Positions 54,333 through 61,404 of a stretch of DNA of 64,000 nucleotides are shown piece after piece. Every line of letters begins with the position of its first letter. The first letter of the stretch is position 1. The position numbers and the translations under genes were made by a program. Below the pieces are notes generated by a model that was given only the letters and a program-made list of their open reading frames with translations, was not told where the DNA came from and did no database searches. The stretch comes from an uncultured Ruminococcus sp. (lineage in GTDB: Bacteria; Bacillota; Clostridia; Monoglobales; Monoglobaceae), in the NCBI GenBank assembly GCA_902766745.1, contig CACXES010000123.1, forward strand, positions 1 through 64,000. Reading direction: 5' to 3'.

Positions 54333-56153
54333 ATGCTTCACACAATGAGAAAAAGGTTTTTTGCCTCAGCGTTTCTGGCGTTTGTCATCATCTGTCTTGC
54401 ACTGCCTTTGACGGCGGCGGCGGAGACGGAGGAGATTGATGCGGCGGCCGTTCTTTCGGCAGGGGAATACAATCCTGAGACGATGAGCGAGGAGGAAGCT
54501 GCCGAGTACGGTGCGGCGGCGGAGTCGTACATTGAAAACTATTCGGAAAACGTCAGCGAAAGCGAAGAATTTACGCAGAATCTGGATCGTGCCCTTGAGG
54601 CAAAGAGGGATTCCGTGCCTGCCTATGCCACATGGCTTTCGCTTTTGCCGCCGTTGATTGCGATTGTTCTTGCACTGATTACCAAGGAGGTTTATTCCTC
54701 ACTCTTTATCGGTATTCTGGCAGGAGCACTGCTCTATTCCAACTTCAGTCTGTCGGGGACTCTCGATCATCTTTTTGCGGACGGCTTTATCGCATCTGTT
54801 GCCGATTCGTATAACATAGGCATACTTATATTCTTGGTAATCCTCGGTGCGATTGTTGCGCTCATGAATAAGTCGGGCGGCTCTGCCGCATTCGGAAGAT
54901 GGGCGTCAAAGCATATCAAGTCGAGGGTTGGCGCACAGCTGGCAACGATTGCCCTGGGTGTATTGATATTCGTGGATGATTACTTCAACTGCCTGACGGT
55001 TGGCTCGGTTATGCGTCCGGTAACGGATAAGTTTAAGGTTTCACGGTCGAAGCTTGCTTATCTGATAGACGCAACCGCCGCACCGATTTGCATAATTGCA
55101 CCGGTATCTTCGTGGGCTGCCGCTGTGGCAGGCTTTGTATCAGAGGATCAGATAGGTGGACTTGAGCTGTTTATTCGTGCTATTCCTTATAATTTCTATG
55201 CGCTTTTGACCATAGTTATGATGGTTACGATCACTCTGATGAAATTTGACTACGGTCCCATGAAGAAGCATGAGTTGAATGCGGCGGATGGGGATATATT
55301 CTCCGAAAAGGGCAAGGAGCTGATTGAAGAAGCGGAGGTTCGCAATGCCGATAAGAACGGCATCGTTTGCGATCTGGTTGTTCCCGTGCTTGTGCTTATT
55401 GTAAGCTGTATGGCGGGTCTTATCTACTCCGGCGGATTTTTCACTGCCGATTCGGATGCATATATGAGCTTTATAGATGCGTTCTCCGGTGCAGATGCCT
55501 CCGTGGGTCTGGTTATCGGTTCGTTTGCAGGACTTATTTTCTCGATAATATATTTCCTCATCAGACGTGTCTTGAGCTTCAAGGAATGTATGGACGCTAT
55601 CCCCGAGGGCTTCAAGGCAATGGTTCCGGCAATTATGATTCTCTGTTGTGCATGGACGCTTAAGACAATGACGGACAGCCTCGGTGCAAAGCTGCTCATT
55701 GCTGAATTTGTAAGACTTAAGGCATCGGCGTTCGTTCCGCTTCTTCCCGCCATTGTGTTCATAATTGCGGTAGGCTTGTCCTTTGCGACCGGTACTTCAT
55801 GGGGAACCTTCGGAATACTCATACCGATTGTACTGGCTATCTTCGGCGGTTCAATAAGTCAGGAAATTTCTATCATATCTATTTCCGCTTGTATGGCAGG
55901 AGCTGTCTGCGGTGACCATTGCTCACCCATATCCGATACGACAATAATGTCGTCGGCAGGCGCTCAGTGTAACCATATAAACCACGTATCAACACAGCTG
56001 CCATATGCGCTTACTGCGGCGGTGGTATCATTTGTGGCCTATGTCATAACGGGATTTGTGCAGAACGTGTGGATATGTCTGCCGTTGGGAATCGTGCTGA
56101 TGGTTGGAACGTTGGTTGTAATCAGGGCGATTTTAGGTAAAAAATCCGCATAA
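54333..56153 (+). CDS. NhaC-family antiporter-like lysine transporter (LysW type)
   Basis: A 606-residue protein. Residues 1-31 look like a cleavable signal peptide (ending LTAAAE); ~32-100 are an acidic external segment (ETMSEEEAAEYGAAAESYIE); about twelve transmembrane helices follow from ~105. The NhaC core includes VLIFVDDYFNCLTVGSVMRPVTDKF near 215 and ATGTSWGTFGILIPI plus GDHCSPISDTTIMSSAGAQC near 550. Lysine-riboswitch control points to lysine uptake rather than proton/sodium exchange. AAGGAGGG 6 nt upstream fixes the ATG at 54333. Confidence 0.88.
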   Translation: MLHTMRKRFFASAFLAFVIICLALPLTAAAETEEIDAAAVLSAGEYNPETMSEEEAAEYGAAAESYIENYSENVSESEEFTQNLDRALEAKRDSVPAYATWLSLLPPLIAIVLALITKEVYSSLFIGILAGALLYSNFSLSGTLDHLFADGFIASVADSYNIGILIFLVILGAIVALMNKSGGSAAFGRWASKHIKSRVGAQLATIALGVLIFVDDYFNCLTVGSVMRPVTDKFKVSRSKLAYLIDATAAPICIIAPVSSWAAAVAGFVSEDQIGGLELFIRAIPYNFYALLTIVMMVTITLMKFDYGPMKKHELNAADGDIFSEKGKELIEEAEVRNADKNGIVCDLVVPVLVLIVSCMAGLIYSGGFFTADSDAYMSFIDAFSGADASVGLVIGSFAGLIFSIIYFLIRRVLSFKECMDAIPEGFKAMVPAIMILCCAWTLKTMTDSLGAKLLIAEFVRLKASAFVPLLPAIVFIIAVGLSFATGTSWGTFGILIPIVLAIFGGSISQEISIISISACMAGAVCGDHCSPISDTTIMSSAGAQCNHINHVSTQLPYALTAAVVSFVAYVITGFVQNVWICLPLGIVLMVGTLVVIRAILGKKSA

Positions 56154-56174
56154 GCGCAGAGCTTAATATATAAA

Positions 56175-56222
56175 TCTAAGCGCAGATGTCCCCCATCGCT
56201 TGGGCGGCGGGTTACGGTCAAA
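56175..56222 (+). repeat. Dispersed intergenic repeat family 2, copy 2 (left part only)
   Basis: CTAAGCGCAGATGTCCC, then CGCTTGG and GCGGGTTACGGT. It aligns with 61270-61222 on the minus strand and with the left half of 11884-11951. As in the first copy, it follows closely on a gene's stop codon. Confidence 0.65.
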
Positions 56223-56231
56223 AATAAAATT

Positions 56232-56265
56232 TCGGCGGTCGGCTCAAGACCGCCGATTTAATTTT
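56232..56265 (+). terminator. Terminator after the NhaC-family gene
   Basis: TCGGCGGTC and GACCGCCGA form a 9-bp stem with a 7-nt loop, followed by TTTAATTTT. Confidence 0.88.
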
Positions 56266-56267
56266 AC

Positions 56268-56296
56268 TTGCATTTTGCTTCAAAATGTGAGATAAT
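56268..56296 (+). promoter_or_regulatory. Promoter of the DUF6062 gene
   Basis: TTGCAT, 17-base spacer, GATAAT, with the tandem repeats starting at the next base. Confidence 0.65.
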
Positions 56297-56340
56297 ACGG
56301 TTGAATAACAGCGAATTTACGGTTGAATAACAGCGAATTT
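56297..56340 (+). repeat. 22-bp exact tandem repeat in the leader of the DUF6062 gene
   Basis: ACGGTTGAATAACAGCGAAT plus TT occurs twice without mismatch (56297-56318, 56319-56340), between the -10 box and the AAAGGA ribosome-binding site. Confidence 0.95.
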
Positions 56341-56360
56341 ATTGAAAGGACAGGGTGCGG

Positions 56361-57104
56361 ATGAAGGAGCAAATATATACCATACCGCTGAATGAGGCAT
56401 TTGAAAAGGACAGCGAGTGTCCGTTCTGCGAATTGCAGAAGAAGCTTGAGGCGGAGGTGCTTGACTACGTCCTCGGGCCGTCATATATGGAGGAGGATAT
56501 CAGGACAGAAACAAACAAGCTTGGCTTTTGCAGATACCACTATGACAAAATTTTCAATGCCAAGAACCGCCTGGGTGCTGCGCTTATGGTCAGCACGCAT
56601 ATGCTGAAGGTGAACGGCGATTTGGAAAAGCTGCTGGACGAGGAGAAGGCGGAGAAGCCTCGCGGATTTTTAAAGAAGAAAAATGCCGAATCGCCGTTTT
56701 TGAAGTATTCCGAAGAATTGCAGGGCGGCTGCTATGCCTGCAAAAGGGAGAGCGGACGCATGGACAGCTACTTTTACACCTTTTTCTATCTTTGGAAAAC
56801 CGAGGAGGAGTTCAGGCAAAAGGTAGCGTCGTGCAAGGGATTCTGTATTGAGCATCTTGCGAGGATAATAGATGAAAGCAGGTCAAGATTGGGTGCGGCG
56901 GATAGGCAGGCACTGCTTGACACAGTGATTCCTCTCCAAAAGGAGAATATGAAAAGGGTTAAGGAGGAGCTTGATTGGTTTGTAAAGAAGTTTGACTACA
57001 GATTTCACGATGAACCGTGGGGAAATTCTAAGGACGCCTTGGAGAGAGCAATTCTTAAATTGTCCGGTACCCTGCTGCGCTCGGATCCGCGGGAGGCGGA
57101 ATAA
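56361..57104 (+). CDS. DUF6062-family protein with two-fold Cys/His motifs
   Basis: A 247-residue soluble protein. Two similar halves each carry a CxxC followed by a C/H pair: CPFCELQK (near 21) with FCRYHYDK (near 57), then GCYACKRE (near 127) with FCIEHLAR (near 160). The pattern suggests two zinc sites or two redox centres. It fits the clostridial DUF6062 family, of unknown function. The C-terminal third is helical. The ATG at 56361 is chosen over a GTG two codons upstream. A second ZIP gene follows, 153 bp away. Confidence 0.75.
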   Translation: MKEQIYTIPLNEAFEKDSECPFCELQKKLEAEVLDYVLGPSYMEEDIRTETNKLGFCRYHYDKIFNAKNRLGAALMVSTHMLKVNGDLEKLLDEEKAEKPRGFLKKKNAESPFLKYSEELQGGCYACKRESGRMDSYFYTFFYLWKTEEEFRQKVASCKGFCIEHLARIIDESRSRLGAADRQALLDTVIPLQKENMKRVKEELDWFVKKFDYRFHDEPWGNSKDALERAILKLSGTLLRSDPREAE

Positions 57105-57177
57105 CGAAGATGGCACTATTGTAATGCACCTTATGAAATATACACTGCGAAATGTTTGATTTTCGGAGGTATATCAT

Positions 57178-57224
57178 AGGGTGCTTTTTTGTGTAATGAT
57201 TTTTAAAAAATTTTCACCCTAATC
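57178..57224. promoter_or_regulatory. Inverted repeat upstream of the second ZIP gene
   Basis: TAGGGTG (57178) and CACCCTA (57216) are perfect inverted repeats about 38 bp apart around an AT-rich centre. It could be an operator or a loop structure; no Zur or MntR box is recognised. Confidence 0.35.
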
Positions 57225-57257
57225 GGTGCGGCGCATACACTGGAATTAGGTGATGTT

Positions 57258-58061
57258 ATGAATAATGCAGTGATTATGGCTTTGACTGCAACTGTCGGGA
57301 CGTGGCTTGTAACCGCCCTCGGTGCCGCAGTCGTAATATTTTTTAAAAATACAAATCAGAAGTTTTTAAATCTAATGCTCGGCTTTGCCGCAGGCGTAAT
57401 GATTGCGGCGTCCTTCTGGTCGCTTCTGGAGCCTGCGATAGAGAGAGCGGAAACGTACCTGGATATGCCTGCGTGGCTTGTCGTTACAACAGGCTTTATC
57501 TGCGGAGCCTTGTTTATGTGGGGCTCGGATAAGGCGGTCACTTGCGCACGGCGAAGCATAAGCATCGATAAGCAAAATTCGACAGACGGAATAAACAGAA
57601 TAATTATGCTTGTACTGTCGATTACACTTCACAATATACCGGAGGGGCTTGCGGTAGGCGTTGCGTTCGGGGCACTCCACACCGGCGGATATACCACAGA
57701 AGCATTCATGGGTGCGGTGACAATAGCTGTGGGGATAGGTCTTCAGAATTTTCCCGAGGGGGCTGCTGTGTCGCTTCCGCTGAGACGAGAGGGGTTTTCA
57801 AGGCGAAAGAGCTTTTTCGTAGGTCAGGCATCGGCGATTGTGGAGCCGATAGCCGGGGTGATTGGGGCGGCCGCAGTCGTGTACATACAGGCACTCCTGC
57901 CGTATGCCCTTGCCTTCGCCGCCGGAGCAATGATTCTTGTGGCGGTTCACGAGCTTATACCCGAGTGTCAGCAGAACCAAAAGGCAGATCCGTATTTCGC
58001 TACAATGGGAATAGTTGCCGGATTTACAGTGATGATGTTGCTGGATGTGGCACTTGGCTGA
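57258..58061 (+). CDS. ZIP family divalent metal transporter (second copy)
   Basis: A 267-residue ZIP/GufA-type transporter with eight hydrophobic segments. Metal-site motifs are HNIPEGLAVGVAF near 125 and QNFPEGAAVSLP near 160; a third conserved carboxylate lies in SAIVEPIAGV, and HELIPECQQN lies near the C-terminal end. It parallels the leftward ZIP at 282-1034 in layout but is clearly diverged, so metal preference may differ. AGGTGATG precedes the ATG, and a strong terminator follows at the stop. Confidence 0.9.
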   Translation: MNNAVIMALTATVGTWLVTALGAAVVIFFKNTNQKFLNLMLGFAAGVMIAASFWSLLEPAIERAETYLDMPAWLVVTTGFICGALFMWGSDKAVTCARRSISIDKQNSTDGINRIIMLVLSITLHNIPEGLAVGVAFGALHTGGYTTEAFMGAVTIAVGIGLQNFPEGAAVSLPLRREGFSRRKSFFVGQASAIVEPIAGVIGAAAVVYIQALLPYALAFAAGAMILVAVHELIPECQQNQKADPYFATMGIVAGFTVMMLLDVALG

Positions 58062-58103
58062 AAATCGGAGGGGCGGAGAGTTTTTCGCCTCTCCGATTTT
58101 TTG
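58061..58103 (+). terminator. Terminator of the second ZIP gene
   Basis: AAAATCGGAG and CTCCGATTTT, with an inner GGCG/CGCC pairing, followed by TTTTG. It starts at the stop codon. Confidence 0.88.
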
Positions 58104-58375
58104 TGTGTCGGACGTGGCACACATCTCATTGTTGAAGGCTTGCTGCAGACTCGGAGGTATGCCTTGATTTATCCAAGTATTTCGATACGCTCAACCACTG
58201 ACTGCGGATGTATACGCTCCGAGAGGATATTAAGGATAAGGAATAGATTGATTTAATGCGGAGGTATCTTAAAAGCGGAGTTGCGGAAAAGGCGCAGTAA
58301 TGAAAACGAAAGACTTGCACGCAGGGGATATTATGACGTATCCGAAGCGTACAAGTCTATGCACTCAATATGATT
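58104..58375. other. Gene-free region before the intron remnant
   Basis: No ORF with support. The strongest structure is a nested stem at 58312-58361: AGACTTG/CAAGTCT, ACGC/GCGT and GGATA/TATCC. The stretch may be degenerate upstream intron sequence (GTGTGTCG near 58104 resembles a group II 5' end), but this is speculative. Confidence 0.4.
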
Positions 58376-58454
58376 GAACCGCCGTGTGCCGAACGGTGCG
58401 CACGACGGTGTGGGAGGCCGGCTGACCAATTATTGGTTAGCCGCCTGCTCGATT
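58376..58454 (+). mobile_element. Group II intron remnant: domains V and VI
   Basis: GAACCGCCGTGTGCC-GAAC-GGTGCGCACG-ACGGTGT has the length and pairing of a domain V hairpin (positions 58376-58411). GGGAGG, a domain VI-like hairpin (CGGCTGACCAA ... TTGGTTAGCCG) and the typical intron end CTCGATT follow. No reverse transcriptase or domains I-IV are recognisable, so it is a 3' relic. Its end overlaps the DUF1292 stop codon on the other strand. Confidence 0.7.
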
Positions 58455-58740
58455 ACATCTGAAAATCAAATTTATCTGCGTTTCTGTCGCGAAATACATC
58501 GTATACCGCCGAAAGAACCTCCGATTCCAAAACCTGCTCCAGAGCGGACTCGCCGTCCTTGTCCTCCACCGTGCGGAAAATAACAATCTCCGAAACCTCG
58601 CTCTCTTCCTCGTCATACGGAATACAGATTACATATTCGTTATTTTTGTATAAAACGGTGTCAAGATGCTCGAACACCTTTTTGGTTCCGTCCTCGTCAT
58701 AGAGGTCTATCAAATATTCGTTTTCAGGCAGCTCTGCCAT
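58453..58740 (-). CDS. DUF1292-family protein
   Basis: A 95-residue acidic protein: LIDLYDEDGTKKVFEHLDTVLYKNNEYVICIPY, then ESEVSEIVIFRTV and ALEQVLESEVLSAVYDVF. This matches the DUF1292 family (YrzB-like) found beside Mg-chelatase-like and Holliday-resolvase genes in Firmicutes, function unknown. The start MAELPEN is set by AAGGA 8 nt upstream; a longer arginine-rich reading is unlikely. Its stop overlaps the group II intron remnant. Confidence 0.82.
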   Translation of the reverse strand: MAELPENEYLIDLYDEDGTKKVFEHLDTVLYKNNEYVICIPYDEEESEVSEIVIFRTVEDKDGESALEQVLESEVLSAVYDVFRDRNADKFDFQM

Positions 58741-58865
58741 TGCCCTCATCCTTTCGTAATAATTCTCGTATCTCCGCCTTCGCCTGCGGCTAATGCTTAT
58801 TCTAACATATATTGCAAAAATAATCAAGCATTATTTTTGAGACGGAGTGCGGTGCTGCGAATGCT

Positions 58866-59135
58866 TTAGGGATTGGGAAAAAGCCCGCAGGATATAAAGC
58901 TTTGATCAGAGTCTATGCAGGTGCTGAACAAAAGCTGCCAGGTTTCAAGGTCAACTATTCCCGTTTGAGGAATACCGAAGTAACGCTGTGCCTCCTCAAC
59001 GGCGCGTGTCGTTTCGGAGCCGAAGCTCCCGTTGGGGTTTATGAGCGTTGCTATGGCGTCGATGTTCCAAAGTGCACGGAGTGCCGATTGAATTTCGAAT
59101 ACGTTTTGGCGGTGGTCATACATTGATGTTTTCAT
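58866..59135 (-). CDS. Small peptidoglycan-binding-domain protein
   Basis: An 89-residue protein with a single PG_binding_1 module: VFEIQSALRALWNIDAIATLINPNGSFGSETTRAVEEAQRYFG, then IPQTGIVDLETWQLLF. No signal peptide is seen. It is the last gene of a leftward group with the SpoIID-like protein and the carboxypeptidase-regulatory-like protein. The start follows GAAAGGAG, 10 nt upstream. It may be a spore-cortex or mother-cell protein; that is inferred from its neighbour. Confidence 0.75.
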   Translation of the reverse strand: MKTSMYDHRQNVFEIQSALRALWNIDAIATLINPNGSFGSETTRAVEEAQRYFGIPQTGIVDLETWQLLFSTCIDSDQSFISCGLFPNP

Positions 59136-59151
59136 GAATAGAATACTCCTT

Positions 59152-60564
59152 TCAGCCTTGTTCGTTTTCGGAGACATTATAGCCGGGATTCTGGCCAAAT
59201 GCCTTTTTCTCGCCTTCGGTCAGGTCGGTGTACAGCTCGGTTATGCTGTTCCATACCGTAACCGTGACAACGCCGCGGACAGGCAGACCGAATTCACGCT
59301 CGTATGCCTGAACCGCCTCCAGCGTCTGCTCGTCAAAAACTCCGTTTTCGGTCACAGTCGGAATGGCGGGATAGGTCTGTGAAATAACATTAAGATACTG
59401 CTGCAGCAGGCTTACCGCCGGTCCGCTTGAGCCGAGGGTCAGAAATTCCCCGGGGAACGGAGCGGCAGGTGCGGTCTTTAAGTCCTCCGGCAGAGCGTTG
59501 TACTTGGTTATAAACGATGAGTACAGAGCGTTCCAGGTGGCTTCGTCAACAATGCCTGTCTGCGGCAGACCCACCGACTGCTGAAATGCCGTTACCGCAC
59601 GGGTTGTGGCAGGGCCGAAGTAGCCGTCTATTTCTACCTGTGGAATAAAGTCGTTAAACTCCGCCACGAAAGACAGATAATATTGCAGAAGGCTGACACC
59701 GCCGGCTCGGTTGCCCTCCTGCAGAACACCGCTGAACTGGCTGTTTATATATGACATGGGAACTGCCTCGGCGTCCAGCTCGGACAGGCGTTTTATACCG
59801 TTTAAAACTGCGACAATCTTATACCAGGTGGCTCTGCCCACAATCCCGTCCTGAGTCAGGTTAAATATTTTCTGAAACGCCTTGACCGCATCCTCGGTAG
59901 GCTTGTCAAAAAGCCCGTCGGGGAAGGCGATTTTCGGAATTGCCGGATAGTTTTTTGAAATCCGATTCAGAGATACCTGAATACGCTTGACATTGTCGCC
60001 GTAATCGCCGATACGCAGAGGCTGTTCGGGGTAGCTTTCCTCTACATTGGCAACGGGTGCATTTTCGACAAGAGATACATCGCCGTAATACGAATTTAGT
60101 ATTCGATACGGAGTAAACCCGTCATTGGCAAGGCTTACGCTTCCCCACTGGGAAAGGCCGCCGGGACAGGTGGAGGTAGTTCCGCTGCAATACCGAGCAA
60201 AAAGCGGAATAACGCTGTTGTCCTTGACGATATAGCTGTTGAAAATATCGTCTACTATTTGGCTTATGTTCTCAAAGATATCTCTGCCGTAGACAAAGGA
60301 TTGGTCGTATTGGGTTGAGTTTGTTATATCGAAGTTATAGCCCTGGGAACGGTAATGCTCCGTGACGATACGATTTAGGGCAAAGCTTATCTGTGCATAT
60401 ATGTTTGCACGGATTGCGCTCTCGGGCCAGGTGGGATAAATTTCGCTTGAGGCTACATTCTTTATGTAATCCGCAAACGGCACCCTGACGTTCGATGCGC
60501 TACTGTCCGACGGTGCGCCGAGATGTACTGTTATCTCCTCGGGAATATATAAGGGGTCAGCCAT
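59152..60564 (-). CDS. SpoIID-like protein with three peptidoglycan-binding domains
   Basis: A 470-residue protein. Residues ~20-150 resemble a SpoIID/LytB domain (VPFADYIKNVASSEIYPTWPE; ANIYAQISFALNRI; ARYCSGTTSTCPGGLSQWG). Three PG_binding_1 modules follow at ~175-260 (GDYGDNVKRIQVSLN), ~275-350 (YFGPATTRAVTAFQQSVG) and ~380-450 (SSGPAVSLLQQYLN). It has no signal peptide, as is common for proteins made in the mother cell. SpoIID is a spore-cortex lytic transglycosylase; whether this copy is catalytic is unclear. It lies 17 bp upstream of the small PG-binding gene. Confidence 0.8.
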   Translation of the reverse strand: MADPLYIPEEITVHLGAPSDSSASNVRVPFADYIKNVASSEIYPTWPESAIRANIYAQISFALNRIVTEHYRSQGYNFDITNSTQYDQSFVYGRDIFENISQIVDDIFNSYIVKDNSVIPLFARYCSGTTSTCPGGLSQWGSVSLANDGFTPYRILNSYYGDVSLVENAPVANVEESYPEQPLRIGDYGDNVKRIQVSLNRISKNYPAIPKIAFPDGLFDKPTEDAVKAFQKIFNLTQDGIVGRATWYKIVAVLNGIKRLSELDAEAVPMSYINSQFSGVLQEGNRAGGVSLLQYYLSFVAEFNDFIPQVEIDGYFGPATTRAVTAFQQSVGLPQTGIVDEATWNALYSSFITKYNALPEDLKTAPAAPFPGEFLTLGSSGPAVSLLQQYLNVISQTYPAIPTVTENGVFDEQTLEAVQAYEREFGLPVRGVVTVTVWNSITELYTDLTEGEKKAFGQNPGYNVSENEQG

Positions 60565-60566
60565 AT

Positions 60567-61076
60567 CTATCTACCTCCCTGCGTGCTGCTGCCGTTTATG
60601 CGATCATCTTCAAAAGCGTCCTCGCCGAGAGGCTCAAGAGCCACGCCCTGAATGGATACAATGCCCGGAAAGACAGCCACGTTTAAAAATTCCCGGGTAT
60701 AAAACCCCGGTTTTTCAATGCGTATGTTATAGGTGGTGTAGGGTGCGGCTCCGCCGGGCGACTGGGAAAGCGCAAGAGACGGCGTTGAAAGCTCAAAGCC
60801 CGGGGTTCTTCCGCTGATGTCGGTCGTCTGAACCGTTTTGACCTCTCCGTCACTTTCGCTTATTGTGACGGTTGCTCCCGGAATGGGAACGGCTCCGTTA
60901 GCCATTGTGACCTGCACGATAAGAGAGCCGGTGCCGCCGCCCGAGGCAGGCTCCGCCTTTCCCTCGGAAATGGCTGCGGTCGTCGTTGACGGCTCATAAA
61001 AGCCTCCGCTTGACATAAGACGGTCGAGAGCGGCGTTAAAATCCGCATAATCTTTTTTTCTGCTGTCCAAGTTCAT
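60567..61076 (-). CDS. Carboxypeptidase-regulatory-like domain protein
   Basis: A 169-residue protein. An N-terminal helix (SRKKDYADFNAALDRLMSSGG) and a Ser/Thr/Gly linker precede a beta-sandwich typical of carboxypeptidase-regulatory/CnaB-like folds (GSLIVQVTMANGAVPIPGAT, TTYNIRIEKPGFYTREFLN). It is 2 bp from the SpoIID-like gene and surely cotranscribed. The ATG at 61076 is only 2 nt from AAGGAG; a TTG at 61070, 8 nt from it, may be the true start. Function unknown. Confidence 0.7.
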   Translation of the reverse strand: MNLDSRKKDYADFNAALDRLMSSGGFYEPSTTTAAISEGKAEPASGGGTGSLIVQVTMANGAVPIPGATVTISESDGEVKTVQTTDISGRTPGFELSTPSLALSQSPGGAAPYTTYNIRIEKPGFYTREFLNVAVFPGIVSIQGVALEPLGEDAFEDDRINGSSTQGGR

Positions 61077-61116
61077 CACTCCTTTTTGTATATTTTATGC
61101 AAAACCTTCTCTGAGG

Positions 61117-61272
61117 TGAATATTTATATCGGAGCAACGCAGAGCGATGCCCGCAAGTGTGCGCATAGAGCGTTAGTCACTCAGAAGCTTCGGCGGGGGA
61201 TTAAAACTCCCACTGAAATTCTGAACCGAAGCCCGCTGACCAAGCGGCGGAGGGCATCTGCGCTTGAGGGAT
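61117..61272 (-). repeat. Dispersed intergenic repeat family 2, copy 3 (longest)
   Basis: Its left part on the minus strand reads CTCAAGCGCAGATGCCC and CGCTTGGTCAGCGGGCTTCGG. Its right 23 bases (61128-61150) are identical to 11928-11950. Outer inverted repeats CGCAGATGCCC ... GGGCATCgctCTGCG and an inner GCTTCGG/CCGAAGC stem make a multi-helix fold. It may be the leader of the leftward peptidoglycan-binding operon. Confidence 0.75.
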
Positions 61273-61322
61273 ACGCTTTGGTGAAAAAATTTGCACAAAT
61301 TTAGAGAAAATTAAAAATACAT

Positions 61323-61351
61323 TTGCAAAATCCGTATATTAATAGTATAAT
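61323..61351 (+). promoter_or_regulatory. Promoter of hprK
   Basis: TTGCAA, 17-base spacer, TATAAT, 54 bp before the start codon. Confidence 0.75.
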
Positions 61352-61404
61352 ATATAATTGAATAGAAAATGTCTTTTTTTACCCTACGAAAGAGGTGGCG
61401 AAAA

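Noticed and set aside
58376-58454. HEARO/omega-RNA of an IscB-type element
   Set aside because: No HNH/RuvC ORF is nearby, and the 3' end fits group II domains V-VI better.
61086-61304. 72-codon plus-strand ORF before hprK
   Set aside because: It lies across the structured repeat, has no good start signal and ends before the hprK promoter.
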